Counted from the stretch's first letter, positions 1 to 9,316 are shown. The stretch: DNA of 64,000 bases from Desulfogranum marinum (GCF_016918565.1 NZ_JAFFQD010000003.1:116437-180436); one strand, 5' to 3'. Numbers and translations are program-made. The notes: generated from the letters alone by a model not told the origin.

Positions 1-117
1 TTTGCCGGCACCTCCATTTCCACAGCCTATATTGCCCATACCATTGCATCTTTCCTTGACACCCACCCCGATGCTACTCTTCAGGAAGTGCGTACCATGC
101 TGCAAAAACGTTTTTAA
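1..117 (+). CDS. Subtilisin-like serine protease (S8), C-terminal end only
   Basis: The first 39 codons are open from the window edge to TAA at 115-117 and have no start inside the window. The translation begins AGTSISTAYIAH, which matches the block around the catalytic serine of subtilases (usual form GTSMATPHVAG); the S in GTS would be the nucleophile. The following residues (ASFLDTHPDATLQEVRTMLQ) match the helix that closes the subtilase fold, where family members usually read LLLxxHPxxTxxQVRxxL. Seen: the motif and the stop. Inferred: the rest of the protease lies upstream of position 1. The protein ends 36 residues after the GTS motif, so there is no extra C-terminal domain. Confidence 0.7.
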   Translation, partial: FAGTSISTAYIAHTIASFLDTHPDATLQEVRTMLQKRF

Positions 118-269
118 TTACTCAAGGCAGTACTTCATACACGGTCAACCACTATTATTCCATTTCATCAGCAGACAACAATGAATAATAATTCATAAAC
201 GCCTTCCAAAAAACCATGCTATTTCAACATGTTGCACGGCTCAACAATGAGCGCTTGACTTTTTACCCA

Positions 270-283
270 TTGATTTGTATCAA
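270..283. promoter_or_regulatory. FNR/CRP-type palindrome in the mdh upstream region
   Basis: TTGAT-TTGT-ATCAA at 270-283 is a perfect match to the FNR-family box TTGATnnnnATCAA. It overlaps a possible sigma-70 promoter (TTGACT at 255-260, TATCAA about 17 bp later). It lies about 240 bp upstream of mdh. The rest of 118-526 holds no convincing gene: the small open frames there lack ribosome binding sites and family resemblance. Whether a CRP/FNR-family regulator uses the site is inference. Confidence 0.4.
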
Positions 284-526
284 TAACGGCTGGTTGCATA
301 TGAAAGGGTATATGTGGGCTGGAGTTCTTGTGTCTCTTTTTTTTATTTTTAAACACAGGATCTGCAAGGGTGTATCCACTTATCAACCTTTCCGGGCAAC
401 CACACCATTGTCTGACTATAAATGGTAATAATGCCTCATCTTGAGGATTTTTGTTTACGTTACGGTAGATCCCGATACGTTTTGGGCTACCAGCTGTTAA
501 GACAACTTTAGTGTAAGGAGAAAAAA

Positions 527-1504
527 ATGAAAGCACCAGTACGTGTAGCCGTTACCGGCGCAGCAGGTCAAATCGCATACTCCCTCATCTTCCGCATTGC
601 CAGCGGCAGTATGCTTGGTCCTGATCAGCCTGTTATCCTCCAGCTCTTGGAAATTCCGCCTGCAATGGGCGCGCTCAATGGCGTTGTTATGGAACTTAAC
701 GACTGTGCATTCCCATTGGTTGCCGGCATTGTAGCCACTGATGATGCAAACGTCGCATTTAAAGATATTGATTTTGGTCTCTTAGTTGGTTCTCGTCCTC
801 GTGGACCAGGAATGGAACGTTCCGACCTGCTGGAAGCCAATGCCCAGATTTTCTCCGCCCAAGGTAAAGCACTTAACGATAACGCCAAGCCTGACGTAAA
901 AATACTGGTTGTTGGTAACCCTGCAAACACCAACGCCCTTATCACACTGAAAAATGCACCGGATCTCAATCCACGCAACATCACAGCTATGATGCGTCTG
1001 GATCACAACCGTGCCAAATCTCAGCTTGCTGAAAAAACAGGTGCTCACGCCAACGACATTGAGCAAATGGTTGTTTGGGGTAATCACTCTGCAACCCAGT
1101 ATCCAGATATCAGCTATGCCACCGTTAAAGGCGAAGCTGCAAAAGGTTTGGTCGACGATGCATGGAACGTGGACAACTTTATCCCTGTTGTCCAGCAACG
1201 CGGTGCCGCTATCATCAAAGCCCGGGGCGCTTCCAGTGCGGCATCTGCAGCTTCTGCGGCAGTAGACCATATGAGAGACTGGGCTTTGGGTAGCGAAGGC
1301 AAATGGGTCAGCATGGGTGTATACAGTGCCGGCAACCCTTACGGCATTGATGAAGATATCATCTACGCCTTCCCTATCACCACTGAAAACGGTGAATGGA
1401 AAATCGTTGAAGGTCTTGAAGTTAGTGACTTCAGCCGTAAAAGTATGCAGGAAACTCAAGACGAACTGACAGGCGAAAGAGACGCTATCAAGCATCTGCT
1501 GTAA
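527..1504 (+). CDS. mdh: NAD-dependent malate dehydrogenase, cytosolic type
   Basis: Interconverts malate and oxaloacetate with NAD(H) in central carbon metabolism. The 325-residue protein belongs to the cytosolic/Thermus-like malate dehydrogenase group and has that group's usual length. The N-terminal dinucleotide-binding loop reads [11 protein letters not shown] (residues 10-20). The mobile-loop arginines lie in [11 protein letters not shown] (90-100), the substrate-binding segment is MRLDHNR (156-162), and the catalytic histidine is H187 in VVWGNHS. The start is supported by a ribosome binding site (AAGGAG) ending 7 bases before ATG. The gene is monocistronic, with a strong terminator just after it. 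Confidence 0.95.
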   Translation: MKAPVRVAVTGAAGQIAYSLIFRIASGSMLGPDQPVILQLLEIPPAMGALNGVVMELNDCAFPLVAGIVATDDANVAFKDIDFGLLVGSRPRGPGMERSDLLEANAQIFSAQGKALNDNAKPDVKILVVGNPANTNALITLKNAPDLNPRNITAMMRLDHNRAKSQLAEKTGAHANDIEQMVVWGNHSATQYPDISYATVKGEAAKGLVDDAWNVDNFIPVVQQRGAAIIKARGASSAASAASAAVDHMRDWALGSEGKWVSMGVYSAGNPYGIDEDIIYAFPITTENGEWKIVEGLEVSDFSRKSMQETQDELTGERDAIKHLL

Positions 1505-1525
1505 GTTTTAAATCACTCGTTAGTC

Positions 1526-1559
1526 AAAAGGGGGTACCTACAGGGCACCCCCTTTTTTT
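1526..1559 (+). terminator. Rho-independent terminator of mdh
   Basis: A GC-rich stem (AAAAGGGGGT ... GCACCCCCTTTT) is followed by a run of T. It starts about 20 bases after the mdh stop. Confidence 0.85.
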
Positions 1560-1677
1560 ATTCCCTCTTTCTCCTCAATCAGTGTACCATCAATAGAATT
1601 CTTTACGGTCACGCATCTATCTCCCCAGAGATGTGCTATACTCTCTCACAAAACGTTCACATGAGAGGACTATCCGG

Positions 1678-2688
1678 GTGTCAGACAACATTGCTCTAAT
1701 TAAGAAAAAAATAGCAGCAGGCCACATTGTCGAGGCCGGCACCCTGCTTAAACTGCACCCTGACACCATTACGGGTGAACAACGCACCGCATTGCAGCAA
1801 GCCATTGCGGAGGTGAAGGCTGCGGCAGATGCGTTGATGAACCAGGCCAATGCTGAAGAAAAAAAAGGAAATGTAGAGGAAGGTATACGGTTGCTTCATC
1901 AGGCTGAAAAAATTGCAACTGATCTGCCCGACCTGGGCACAATGCTCACCCGAATGCATGACACGGTCGCTCTCACCCGGGCCTTAAAAAACAGATCACT
2001 CCGCCGGACACAGCCACTCCCGCCAGCTAAACCAGCTCGCCCTACGACACGAACACTCAAGATCGCCTGCCTATTGACCACTCTGCTGGGCATCTCTGCA
2101 TGGCTTATCGGCAACTCGCCCTTTTCACCTCTACGACAACCTGAAGTAATTCCCCCAAAAAAAACGGCTACGAACCTACTCAAAAAAATACAGGTTGCCA
2201 CCTCATCACCACCCCAATTAGAGGTTACAAACATCCAACGGCCATCTGTAAAACCACCGGCTGACGAGACAGCCAAGAGCCCCGGCTCAGTATCCCAGAT
2301 AAAAGAAGCGCCAATCCCTGCTGCCGTTATAAGTACCAAAACCAGCACCACAACTACAATAAACGGACAACAGAGTTTGCCCCTGCAAAAGCCCGTCTCC
2401 GTTCCGCGGCAGCAGGTAGGCCTCCTTCCGCCACCGTCAACCAGCCTGCCTGATAAAAAAACAGCCAACACTCCCCCGCAAGCACGAGGTACGGTCGAAA
2501 CATACGTCATTCAGCCCGGAGACACACTCAGCTCCATTGCCCATCGTCTTTTCTGCAACGAAAAAGAAAGGGAAAAGCTGTACAGGATGAACAAGGACCG
2601 GCTGGCTGCCCCCAGCTCCATTTACCCTGGCGTCGAGATCAAACTGGAGACCGAAACCATAACCATTGTTAATCTTTGTAATCGCTAA
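1678..2688 (+). CDS. Membrane-anchored protein with C-terminal LysM domain
   Basis: Unnamed protein of about 336 residues, probably attached to peptidoglycan. From the GTG at 1678 it has a charged, helical N-terminal region (about 1-110) that includes an alanine-rich coiled or TPR-like segment. A single membrane helix follows (LKIACLLTTLLGISAWLIG), then a long proline/threonine-rich linker. The C-terminus is a LysM domain that opens YVIQPGDTLSSIAHRLF and ends near YPGVEIKLE. The upstream ATG at 1633 is possible, but the GTG is preferred because AGAGG lies 9-10 bases before it; a TATACT -10-like box sits near 1637. LysM domains bind N-acetylglucosamine polymers. The specific role is unknown. 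Confidence 0.75.
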   Translation: MSDNIALIKKKIAAGHIVEAGTLLKLHPDTITGEQRTALQQAIAEVKAAADALMNQANAEEKKGNVEEGIRLLHQAEKIATDLPDLGTMLTRMHDTVALTRALKNRSLRRTQPLPPAKPARPTTRTLKIACLLTTLLGISAWLIGNSPFSPLRQPEVIPPKKTATNLLKKIQVATSSPPQLEVTNIQRPSVKPPADETAKSPGSVSQIKEAPIPAAVISTKTSTTTTINGQQSLPLQKPVSVPRQQVGLLPPPSTSLPDKKTANTPPQARGTVETYVIQPGDTLSSIAHRLFCNEKEREKLYRMNKDRLAAPSSIYPGVEIKLETETITIVNLCNR

Positions 2689-2694
2689 AGGCGT

Positions 2695-3339
2695 CTAAAA
2701 TGGCGGCGCAGAAAAAAAGCAAAGTACTCGATCTGTTTCCGGATGGACAAACTGCAACCCTGTTGCATGGAGCAGCATCTGGTCTCCTCGGTGGCCATCA
2801 CCGTATAAGCTGTCACCTACAATGGGATGTCCAAGGCCTTTAGAATGACTGGAATGTAACCGGAGTTGATGGGTCCGCCCTGTCGCGGGGAAAAATTCAA
2901 TCTTTGTCCGCTGCTGAAAACGTTGCAGAACTCTCCATTTGGTCACTCCCAGCTTTCCGCATTCAGGATCATAGACCTGGTGTGGCCGGTTATCCGGATC
3001 TAGCCTGAAAGCCAGTTCTATTCTCCCTGCTTCTGCATCCACCAGACCATCGACAACAGCAACGTATCGTTTGATCACGGTACGGTTTTCAAACTGCAAC
3101 GAAAGATGCCGGTGCGCCGTACGCGTCAGTCCGAGCACCATGAGTCCCGAGGTTGCCATATCCAATCGGTGCACTGCCGGCTGTGTTATACATTCCGATA
3201 CCTTCTTTTGCAGACGGGTGACAACACAGTCTTGTTTATCCGCACCTCGTCCGGGAACAGCGAGCATACCGCCAGGTTTGTTCACCACGGCAAATGATGG
3301 TTCCAGGTACAAAATTTCTAGATTTTGCTGACTACACAT
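2695..3339 (-). CDS. RluA-family RNA pseudouridine synthase
   Basis: Converts specific uridines of rRNA or tRNA to pseudouridine. The 214-residue protein is one catalytic domain without an S4 domain. The catalytic aspartate is D60 in the motif HRLDMATSG. Other family blocks are VVNKPGGMLAVPG (residues 18-30), RTHQLRLH (about 155-162) and HPIVGDSLYG. The start codon overlaps the end of the upstream gene by 8 bases, so the two are translationally coupled. The target nucleotide cannot be told from sequence. It is short for the family, consistent with being the catalytic half of a protein that is one chain in other bacteria. Confidence 0.85.
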   Translation of the reverse strand: MCSQQNLEILYLEPSFAVVNKPGGMLAVPGRGADKQDCVVTRLQKKVSECITQPAVHRLDMATSGLMVLGLTRTAHRHLSLQFENRTVIKRYVAVVDGLVDAEAGRIELAFRLDPDNRPHQVYDPECGKLGVTKWRVLQRFQQRTKIEFFPATGRTHQLRLHSSHSKGLGHPIVGDSLYGDGHRGDQMLLHATGLQFVHPETDRVLCFFSAPPF

Positions 3340-4144
3340 CGCTTTCTAACCCGCAGAGAAAAAAGCCAAGAATAGGTTCGCACTTTGTTGCACAGGAGGG
3401 ATAAAAAAATCCGTGTTGTCGTGAGCGAGACGCATTTTCTTTACCCCAGTAAAATTCAGCCAGCCCCACAGGCACGATCTTATGCAGGGCCGCATGTTGC
3501 AGGAGTTTCGGCGCACAGCAATCACCTGTACCGGTAGGCGGGCCATTTTCACCATTAAAAATGTCAGTTAACAATTCGCCGGCACCCCGAAAATTAGTCA
3601 CCCTGTACAAGCCATGAATCTGCTGCATCAATTGCCGAGACAACCGCCGCCTTTTTTGTACGAGTTCTTTGCGCCGATCAGATTGAGGCGAAAGACGGCG
3701 GATCTCCCGAGTCAGCCTTTTCACCTCCCGCTCACCGTCCTCGGTCACATTAACAAAGGCCGCAGTGTCAAACACAGGTTCTACCCAGTCAGCCACAGAC
3801 CAAAGACCATTGTATTGACCGGAAAAAGCATAAAAGATCTTTTCCCTACCCAGTTCATCTCTCCCTACAAGAGCACCAAACATCTTTCCCCTTGCCTCTC
3901 CAAACAAATAGTCTGTACGGCACAGTGGATTACTCTGATGGGGAGGGACCTGAAAATCTATGCGTTGATGTACCCTCAGGTTGGTCATCAGGTCCAGGCA
4001 GGCTTGTCTCGCAGGTCCTGCCTCCAGGCGATGGTCCTTTTGGCAGTGACGACAATAGCCGCCAATCGTTATTCCCCAAGATGGAGGCACGTTTTCTTCC
4101 GTTGAGCTTTGCCTGTCTTTGTTCACTTCCATTACATGATTCAA
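3332..4144 (-). CDS. Partner protein of RluA-type synthase (split N-terminal half)
   Basis: 270 residues. The N-terminal part carries a YCRHCQKDH motif that could bind zinc. The middle is a basic, charged helix (about residues 140-175, REIRRLSPQSDRRKELVQKR). The C-terminal half has the conserved string GTGDCCAPKLLQHAA followed by AEFYWGKENASRSRQHGFFY and a CATKCEPIL motif. From general knowledge, a similar region forms the N-terminal part of long (about 550-residue) RluA-family synthases in other bacteria; here it is a separate gene overlapping the synthase by 8 bases. A role in RNA recognition is inferred. The conserved cysteines are all present, so the gene looks intact. Confidence 0.65.
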   Translation of the reverse strand: MNHVMEVNKDRQSSTEENVPPSWGITIGGYCRHCQKDHRLEAGPARQACLDLMTNLRVHQRIDFQVPPHQSNPLCRTDYLFGEARGKMFGALVGRDELGREKIFYAFSGQYNGLWSVADWVEPVFDTAAFVNVTEDGEREVKRLTREIRRLSPQSDRRKELVQKRRRLSRQLMQQIHGLYRVTNFRGAGELLTDIFNGENGPPTGTGDCCAPKLLQHAALHKIVPVGLAEFYWGKENASRSRQHGFFYPSCATKCEPILGFFLCGLESDV

Positions 4145-4151
4145 CTGAAGT

Positions 4152-4352
4152 CTATTTTCGGAAAAACCAGATCAAAACAGAGATGATCACGCTAAACAAC
4201 AGGCAGGTCGTCACCGGAAAATAAAACCGAAAATTTTCGCGAACAATGATGATATCGCCCGGAAAACGACCAAAAGGAATTTGCTTTATCCACGGCCAGC
4301 AGGCGCCAATACAGATGCAGATCACACCTACCCAGATCAATGCCTTATTCAT
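4152..4352 (-). CDS. DUF2905 family small membrane protein
   Basis: A 66-residue protein with two membrane helices (about residues 4-22 and 44-63). Between them is the family signature FGRFPGDIIIVRENFRFYFP, which corresponds to the GRLPGDIxIxRxNFxFYFP motif of DUF2905. It lies on the same strand as, and only a few bases from, both the RluA-partner gene and the transporter gene, so all four minus-strand genes from 2695 to 5289 may be one transcript. Function unknown. Confidence 0.85.
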   Translation of the reverse strand: MNKALIWVGVICICIGACWPWIKQIPFGRFPGDIIIVRENFRFYFPVTTCLLFSVIISVLIWFFRK

Positions 4353-4356
4353 GAAC

Positions 4357-5289
4357 TCATGCCACTTCTTCTTGATTTTTTCGATCCTGACTCAGGATAA
4401 CCCCACAAAACACCAACACACAGGCCCAAAACTGCCAAAAGGTAAAATGTTCCCCTAAAACCACAAACCCAAGGATAACAGTAAAAACGGGAATAAGATT
4501 AATAAAGACTGAAGCCTGATTTGCTGGTATGCGACTAATACCGAAATTATACAGACCATAGGCTCCGACACTGACAAAAACACCTAGATAGAGAATAATC
4601 GACACCCCGCTGAGCGATATTGCCTGTGGGACATGCACCTGGGGAAGCAGCAGTACCGGCAAAAAAAACAGGGCTCCCAAAACACATTGCACTGCTGTTA
4701 AAAAAAAGGGTGAAAGATCTCTGCTTAAATATTTCATCTGAATAATGTATCCTGTGGCACAAACCATGGCCAGGAATTCTAAAAAATTTCCCAGGACCGG
4801 GTTGGGAGCCTGCTGGGTACGTTCTCCAGCCAAAGTGAGCCACAAGGCCCCTGCAGCTGCGAGGATAAAACCAATCACGGTTTTTCGTGAAATATGCTCT
4901 CCCAAAATTGCACCAGCAGCAATCGCCACCAGCAGCGGCAACATGGTTGTAATCATTGATGCCTGAGATGCGCTGGTCTGCTGCAGAGCGGCTGCTTCAA
5001 AAAGAAAATACAGACAGGGTTCGCAGAGGCCCATTCCCAGCATGGGCAACAGATGTTTTTTTCTGATTGGCGCCTTGACAAAGTGCCGGATAAAAGGAAG
5101 AAAGCACAGTGAAGCGACCATAAGACGACCCAATACAACAAGCAAGGGATCAAGTTCAAAAAAAGCGTACTTCATGGCAACAAAAGAGCTTCCCCACAAC
5201 ACCATGGCCACCAACATTGCCAATGTCGGCAGCAAACTCCCCTGGTAAGAGACTACCTGATTTATATGTCCTTTATGTTCCACATCCAT
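4357..5289 (-). CDS. EamA/DMT-family exporter
   Basis: A 310-residue inner-membrane protein with about ten hydrophobic helices and the internal duplication of the drug/metabolite transporter superfamily (two EamA repeats, about residues 25-155 and 170-300). The first repeat has WGSSFVAMKYAFFELDPL and the second GVFVSVGAYGLYNFGISRI, both typical. The substrate cannot be predicted. The annotated start overlaps the start of the divergent gene by 24 bases. A later start near 5217 (Met25, close to a GGGGAG element) would remove the overlap and still keep all helices, so the first 24 residues are doubtful. Confidence 0.85.
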   Translation of the reverse strand: MDVEHKGHINQVVSYQGSLLPTLAMLVAMVLWGSSFVAMKYAFFELDPLLVVLGRLMVASLCFLPFIRHFVKAPIRKKHLLPMLGMGLCEPCLYFLFEAAALQQTSASQASMITTMLPLLVAIAAGAILGEHISRKTVIGFILAAAGALWLTLAGERTQQAPNPVLGNFLEFLAMVCATGYIIQMKYLSRDLSPFFLTAVQCVLGALFFLPVLLLPQVHVPQAISLSGVSIILYLGVFVSVGAYGLYNFGISRIPANQASVFINLIPVFTVILGFVVLGEHFTFWQFWACVLVFCGVILSQDRKNQEEVA

Positions 5290-7755
5290 AACTTCTCTCG
5301 CAAACAGCTTATTGCTCTTTTATTCCTCTCCATTGCGCTCTTTGCAATGCTGGAGGGCAGCACCGCGACAACAGCACACGGAGCCCCCCTTGACTTACAG
5401 CATGCGAGTTGGCGACAGACCGTCAGTCTATACCAGAGAAATGACTGCCTTACCAGTGAGCAAGTGGCCTATGGCAAAGAAATTATCAAAGGACTCAGTT
5501 ATAATAGCCAGCGCGTTTTGCGTATCTTTTGCAGCCTCCCTGCTCTCGGCTTTGCCCAATACCAAAACATCTGGTCACTGCTCATTAACCACCCTCTCTC
5601 CTTTGAACAGGTGCGCATTTTTGAGCAATGGAGTGAGCTTACCGGTACTGATTACGACCTCTCACTTAAGGCAGTGCCGGCAATCAGTGCTCTCTCTTAT
5701 GCAGCGGGCAAAACCTTCGTTGCCTTTTTCGAGCTTCCTGATACGACTCCCGGCTTTGCTCTGGAGTTAATCCCTCTGCTCAACAAGCTGCCTGCTCCAA
5801 CCCACCAGGCACTGCAAGCTATGCTGGCAGTCAAGGGCATGACTGCCAAGAACATCACCACGGTTTTACTGACCATACACAGACTCAGTGAAAGCCAAGC
5901 CATGGCACTCAAGGCTTATGCTCAGCTTGAAGAACTGGATACGACAACCCTTTTTGAAGGACTTTCACTCATCTCCCGACTTCGCAGGGAAGATGCCTGG
6001 AATGCTCATTTTCTTTTTATCACCACCCAACCACCCAGCAAAGAAGCCTGGGACTGGCTGGTTATGTTTTTTGCCCTGCCGCCGGACATCCAGGAAACCC
6101 AGGTCGCCACCTTTAACAAAGGGCAGAAGAAACAACTCCTCCAAGGCATGCAGGCAGGCGCCCAAACCCTGATATGGGAAATAAACGATCTCCACGCCCT
6201 GACAGATCGATTTGGCATGGAACTTTCTTCAAGTGTTCTCCGCAAGATGCCCACCAAAGAACTCCGACGATATTTCCACCACCTTTCACCGGTCATCAAA
6301 GTCCGCTATGGCAACCAATTTACCTCCGCAATCACATCCCGGCAGCAAGGCACAGCAATCAATATCCTGCGTGAGGCAACCTCTGCCAACAGATCGTACA
6401 TCGCATCCAGCCTGACATCGATCAACATCTACGCACTCCTGAGCCAGGGAAGCGAATTATATGATTCTTCCTTCCGGAATATTCTGGTACCAGTCCTGCA
6501 AAGGCGCCTGCGAGAAAACTTTTCAGACAATCTCCTCCTTTTCTTTGAAGCCGTTGACCCAACACATTTCCTGGTAGCACAGTTCATTACCAGTTGTGCC
6601 CAAAAAGGTAAATTGGCCTCATTTTTCCCAAAAAACAGTCAACAGCAACAACAGGTGCTGGACCTGGTGGCCAAATCCGCTTTTCGTGATCCCGCTTCAC
6701 TGCTTGTCTTCACAGCTACAATGCAGCCGCTTTTTAAAATCCTTAAAACAGAGGCCCGTTCTTATTTTGTACAAAAGATGATCACGGCTGCAGAAGAAAC
6801 CAACTCAGAGGTAGCAAGACTACTGATCGCAGCCCTGCAATATTACCAACAACATCAGCAGGAATTTCTTACTCGAGAAGACCAGGAAAAATTGAGCTTG
6901 CTTGAGCAAAAGCATGGTCGGCTCTCCTTTGCCCAGTTCCTGCAGACTCCTTTTGCAGAATGGAAGCAGGACAACCAATTAGTGTCGTTGTCTCTTTTCC
7001 ATCCCGATGACGACGGACGTCAATCGTTTTATTCCTTTGCACGCTATCTGCGGCAAAAGGGTTACGTTTTGGAACCGGCTCCGGCCTATTCAGCGGTTGC
7101 AATTTCGCCCTTACAGCGGCAAGAAATCAATACCCTTTCTCCTCAAGATGAAAACATAGGGTCCCTAGGACTACCAAAACTTTTCCGACTGATGGAAACA
7201 GAAAAAGCCAGCGTGGCATTTACTCGCACCCTCAACCACATAACCATACGCCACGTACTCTCTGTATATGCAAACCAGGAAGAACAACAAGACAAGCTCC
7301 TCAACTTTTTCACAAGTGGTCATGAAATGCTTATCCAGCGAGGGCATAGCTACTGGCGCAAAGAACAAATAACCGATCCAATGACCTCCCTTATTGAACA
7401 AAATATGCTCACTCAAAAAATGCTTAAAAACAAGCAACGTTTTTTAAGTATTGGCTCCTGCGGCGGAGTGAAGGTATACTCTCACCTTAATCAACTTTTT
7501 GCGGGATCAGTTGATATTTTGGCAACCATCGGCACGGGTCTGGCTGAAATAAACACTCCTTACAACACCTTTTTATTTGAATTTGTCGCCACCCACGGAG
7601 AGGCAGCCACCTGGGATAAGGTTACCAATGCCTCTACGCCATTTTTCCAGTCCGGCCGTGGTCAGGACTACTTGCAACCAGGATCACTGCCGGCTATCCT
7701 TCATAAAATGTTTATCAACCAGCCTGCTACCCTTCTCCCCCCGAAAAAGAGCTAA
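5266..7755 (+). CDS. Large exported protein of unknown function with caspase-like C-terminal His/Cys pair
   Basis: An 829-residue protein. The N-terminus is a signal peptide (basic start, then LIALLFLSIALFAMLEG, cleavage probably near AHGA). Residues about 45-600 are alpha-helical and rich in Leu/Gln, like an array of helical repeats. The last 150 residues differ: RGHSYW places a histidine at 694, and IGSCGG places a cysteine at 732, each after short hydrophobic strands, followed by a second strand block (VDILATIGTGLAEI). A His, then about 38 residues, then Cys within a G(S/A)C motif is the layout of caspase/clostripain-fold peptidases. The peptidase assignment is inference. It is followed 5 bases later by holA. 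Confidence 0.7.
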   Translation: MSFMFHIHNFSRKQLIALLFLSIALFAMLEGSTATTAHGAPLDLQHASWRQTVSLYQRNDCLTSEQVAYGKEIIKGLSYNSQRVLRIFCSLPALGFAQYQNIWSLLINHPLSFEQVRIFEQWSELTGTDYDLSLKAVPAISALSYAAGKTFVAFFELPDTTPGFALELIPLLNKLPAPTHQALQAMLAVKGMTAKNITTVLLTIHRLSESQAMALKAYAQLEELDTTTLFEGLSLISRLRREDAWNAHFLFITTQPPSKEAWDWLVMFFALPPDIQETQVATFNKGQKKQLLQGMQAGAQTLIWEINDLHALTDRFGMELSSSVLRKMPTKELRRYFHHLSPVIKVRYGNQFTSAITSRQQGTAINILREATSANRSYIASSLTSINIYALLSQGSELYDSSFRNILVPVLQRRLRENFSDNLLLFFEAVDPTHFLVAQFITSCAQKGKLASFFPKNSQQQQQVLDLVAKSAFRDPASLLVFTATMQPLFKILKTEARSYFVQKMITAAEETNSEVARLLIAALQYYQQHQQEFLTREDQEKLSLLEQKHGRLSFAQFLQTPFAEWKQDNQLVSLSLFHPDDDGRQSFYSFARYLRQKGYVLEPAPAYSAVAISPLQRQEINTLSPQDENIGSLGLPKLFRLMETEKASVAFTRTLNHITIRHVLSVYANQEEQQDKLLNFFTSGHEMLIQRGHSYWRKEQITDPMTSLIEQNMLTQKMLKNKQRFLSIGSCGGVKVYSHLNQLFAGSVDILATIGTGLAEINTPYNTFLFEFVATHGEAATWDKVTNASTPFFQSGRGQDYLQPGSLPAILHKMFINQPATLLPPKKS

Positions 7756-7760
7756 CCTGT

Positions 7761-9122
7761 ATGCCTGTATACACTCGCGAAACACTCCCCAAGTTACTGG
7801 AACAAACCGTCAACAATGCAGCCCAGGTCTACCTCTTTTTTGGTGAACGATATTTATGCAGGGATGCTGTTGAAAAAATTGAAAAACAGCTCCTCCAGCT
7901 CCCGGGTACAGTTCACCCTGTTGACGGTGAGCATGAGGACACGGCAACCCTGGTGTACAAACTGCGCAGCTTCAGCCTTCTTCCCGGTCGCCAAATCTTT
8001 AAAGTCATTGACACTCGGCTCTTTTTTTCAAAAACTGTTGCGAAAAACATATGGAAAAAAGTTATCAAGGCCCATGAGGCAAAGAAACCAGGACAAGTGA
8101 CTCGATCACTTAGTGCTTTCCTCAGTGCAGGCGGAATAAAAGCGGATATTTCTGAACATGACCTCAGCCAACTGACCCCTCAGCAGTGGCAGCATGCTTT
8201 TGGTTTCGCCAAACCTGATGAAGATCTCTCCTGGACAGTTGAACCGTTGCTGACACTACGCTCACAACCCGACAAGCAGGTCAAAAACGCTGCCGACTCT
8301 GCGGAAATACTCATAGCATGTCTTGAAGAAAACATCCCCGCAAACAACATCCTGATCCTAATTGCCGAAGAAGTCGATAAAAGGAAAAAACTGTTCAAAT
8401 ATTTCAAAGAGCACCATGTCGTGGTCGATCTCGGCGTTGAGGCAGGTTCTTCTGCCAAGGCGCAAAAGCAGCAAAAAAGTGTGCTTCTAGCTCTCATCCA
8501 ACAGACTCTGACCGAGATGAATAAAACCATTGTTCCTGCTGTCGCTGATCGGTTGATAGAAAGAGTCGGCTTCCATCCGGTTGCGGTTGTCATGGAACTG
8601 AGAAAAGTTATGCTCTATATCGGAGAGCGTCAAAAAATAACCCAGGAAGACCTCGACGCTGTGGTCGGCAGGACTCGCCAGGAAGCACTTTTTGAATTGA
8701 CCACCGCCTTGACGGCTAAAAATCTCAGGCAAGTTCTACTCATTGCCGACAGGCTGCAGGCAAATGGGCTCCATCCCCTTGCGCTTATAGCAGCATTGAG
8801 GAATACGACCCGCTCTCTTTTATTATTTCGCTCGCTCCAGGAACAATCCCACTTCGGCTACACACCTTCCATGTCTGCCAGCGCTTTTCAGAATCAGTGC
8901 CTTCCGCTACTAAAAGAGAATTCCGCCTGGAAAAAAGAACTCAGCGGCCACCCATATGCACTGTATATGCAATTTAAAACGGCGGCCAACCATCCATTGC
9001 AGCAACTGCAGCAGTGGATGCGCCTCCTGTTACAAACAGAAATGCGGCTCAAAGGTTCTCCTGTGACTCCGCAAATAATCCTTCAGCATCTTTTTTTCAC
9101 CATGCTCGCTCAGCAGCAATGA
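7761..9122 (+). CDS. holA: DNA polymerase III subunit delta, with internal insertion
   Basis: Delta opens the beta sliding clamp as part of the clamp-loader complex. The 453-residue protein begins with the delta N-terminal strand AAQVYLFFGERYLCRDAVEKI (split by one residue here: QVYLFFGERYLCRDAVEKI). It then has a LLPGRQIFKVID block, the segment ILILIAEEVDKRKKLFKYF typical of domain II, and a C-terminal helical collar (LRKVMLYIGERQKITQEDLD and QALFELTTAL-like residues). Usual length is about 330-350; the excess comes from an insertion of about 80 residues near positions 105-185. It starts 5 bases after the preceding gene stop, so the two are co-transcribed. Confidence 0.8.
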   Translation: MPVYTRETLPKLLEQTVNNAAQVYLFFGERYLCRDAVEKIEKQLLQLPGTVHPVDGEHEDTATLVYKLRSFSLLPGRQIFKVIDTRLFFSKTVAKNIWKKVIKAHEAKKPGQVTRSLSAFLSAGGIKADISEHDLSQLTPQQWQHAFGFAKPDEDLSWTVEPLLTLRSQPDKQVKNAADSAEILIACLEENIPANNILILIAEEVDKRKKLFKYFKEHHVVVDLGVEAGSSAKAQKQQKSVLLALIQQTLTEMNKTIVPAVADRLIERVGFHPVAVVMELRKVMLYIGERQKITQEDLDAVVGRTRQEALFELTTALTAKNLRQVLLIADRLQANGLHPLALIAALRNTTRSLLLFRSLQEQSHFGYTPSMSASAFQNQCLPLLKENSAWKKELSGHPYALYMQFKTAANHPLQQLQQWMRLLLQTEMRLKGSPVTPQIILQHLFFTMLAQQQ

Positions 9123-9316
9123 CATTGCCGCCCTCCAAAATGAAAGGAAACTTGAAAATTTAGAGGGGAGCATTACTATACAAGTATGAAAGAGAGAAAA
9201 AAAAAGTTACAACCCTGTTGTTATTTCAACGCACTTGACACAATTAACACTGTAGATTCGACGGCAGAAACAGCTTTGGGTCTACGAAATATAAATGTAA
9301 TTAACTGTTCACGATA

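Noticed and set aside
782..1495. 237-codon frame antisense to mdh
   Set aside because: Shadow of mdh codon pattern on the other strand; mdh is clearly the real gene.
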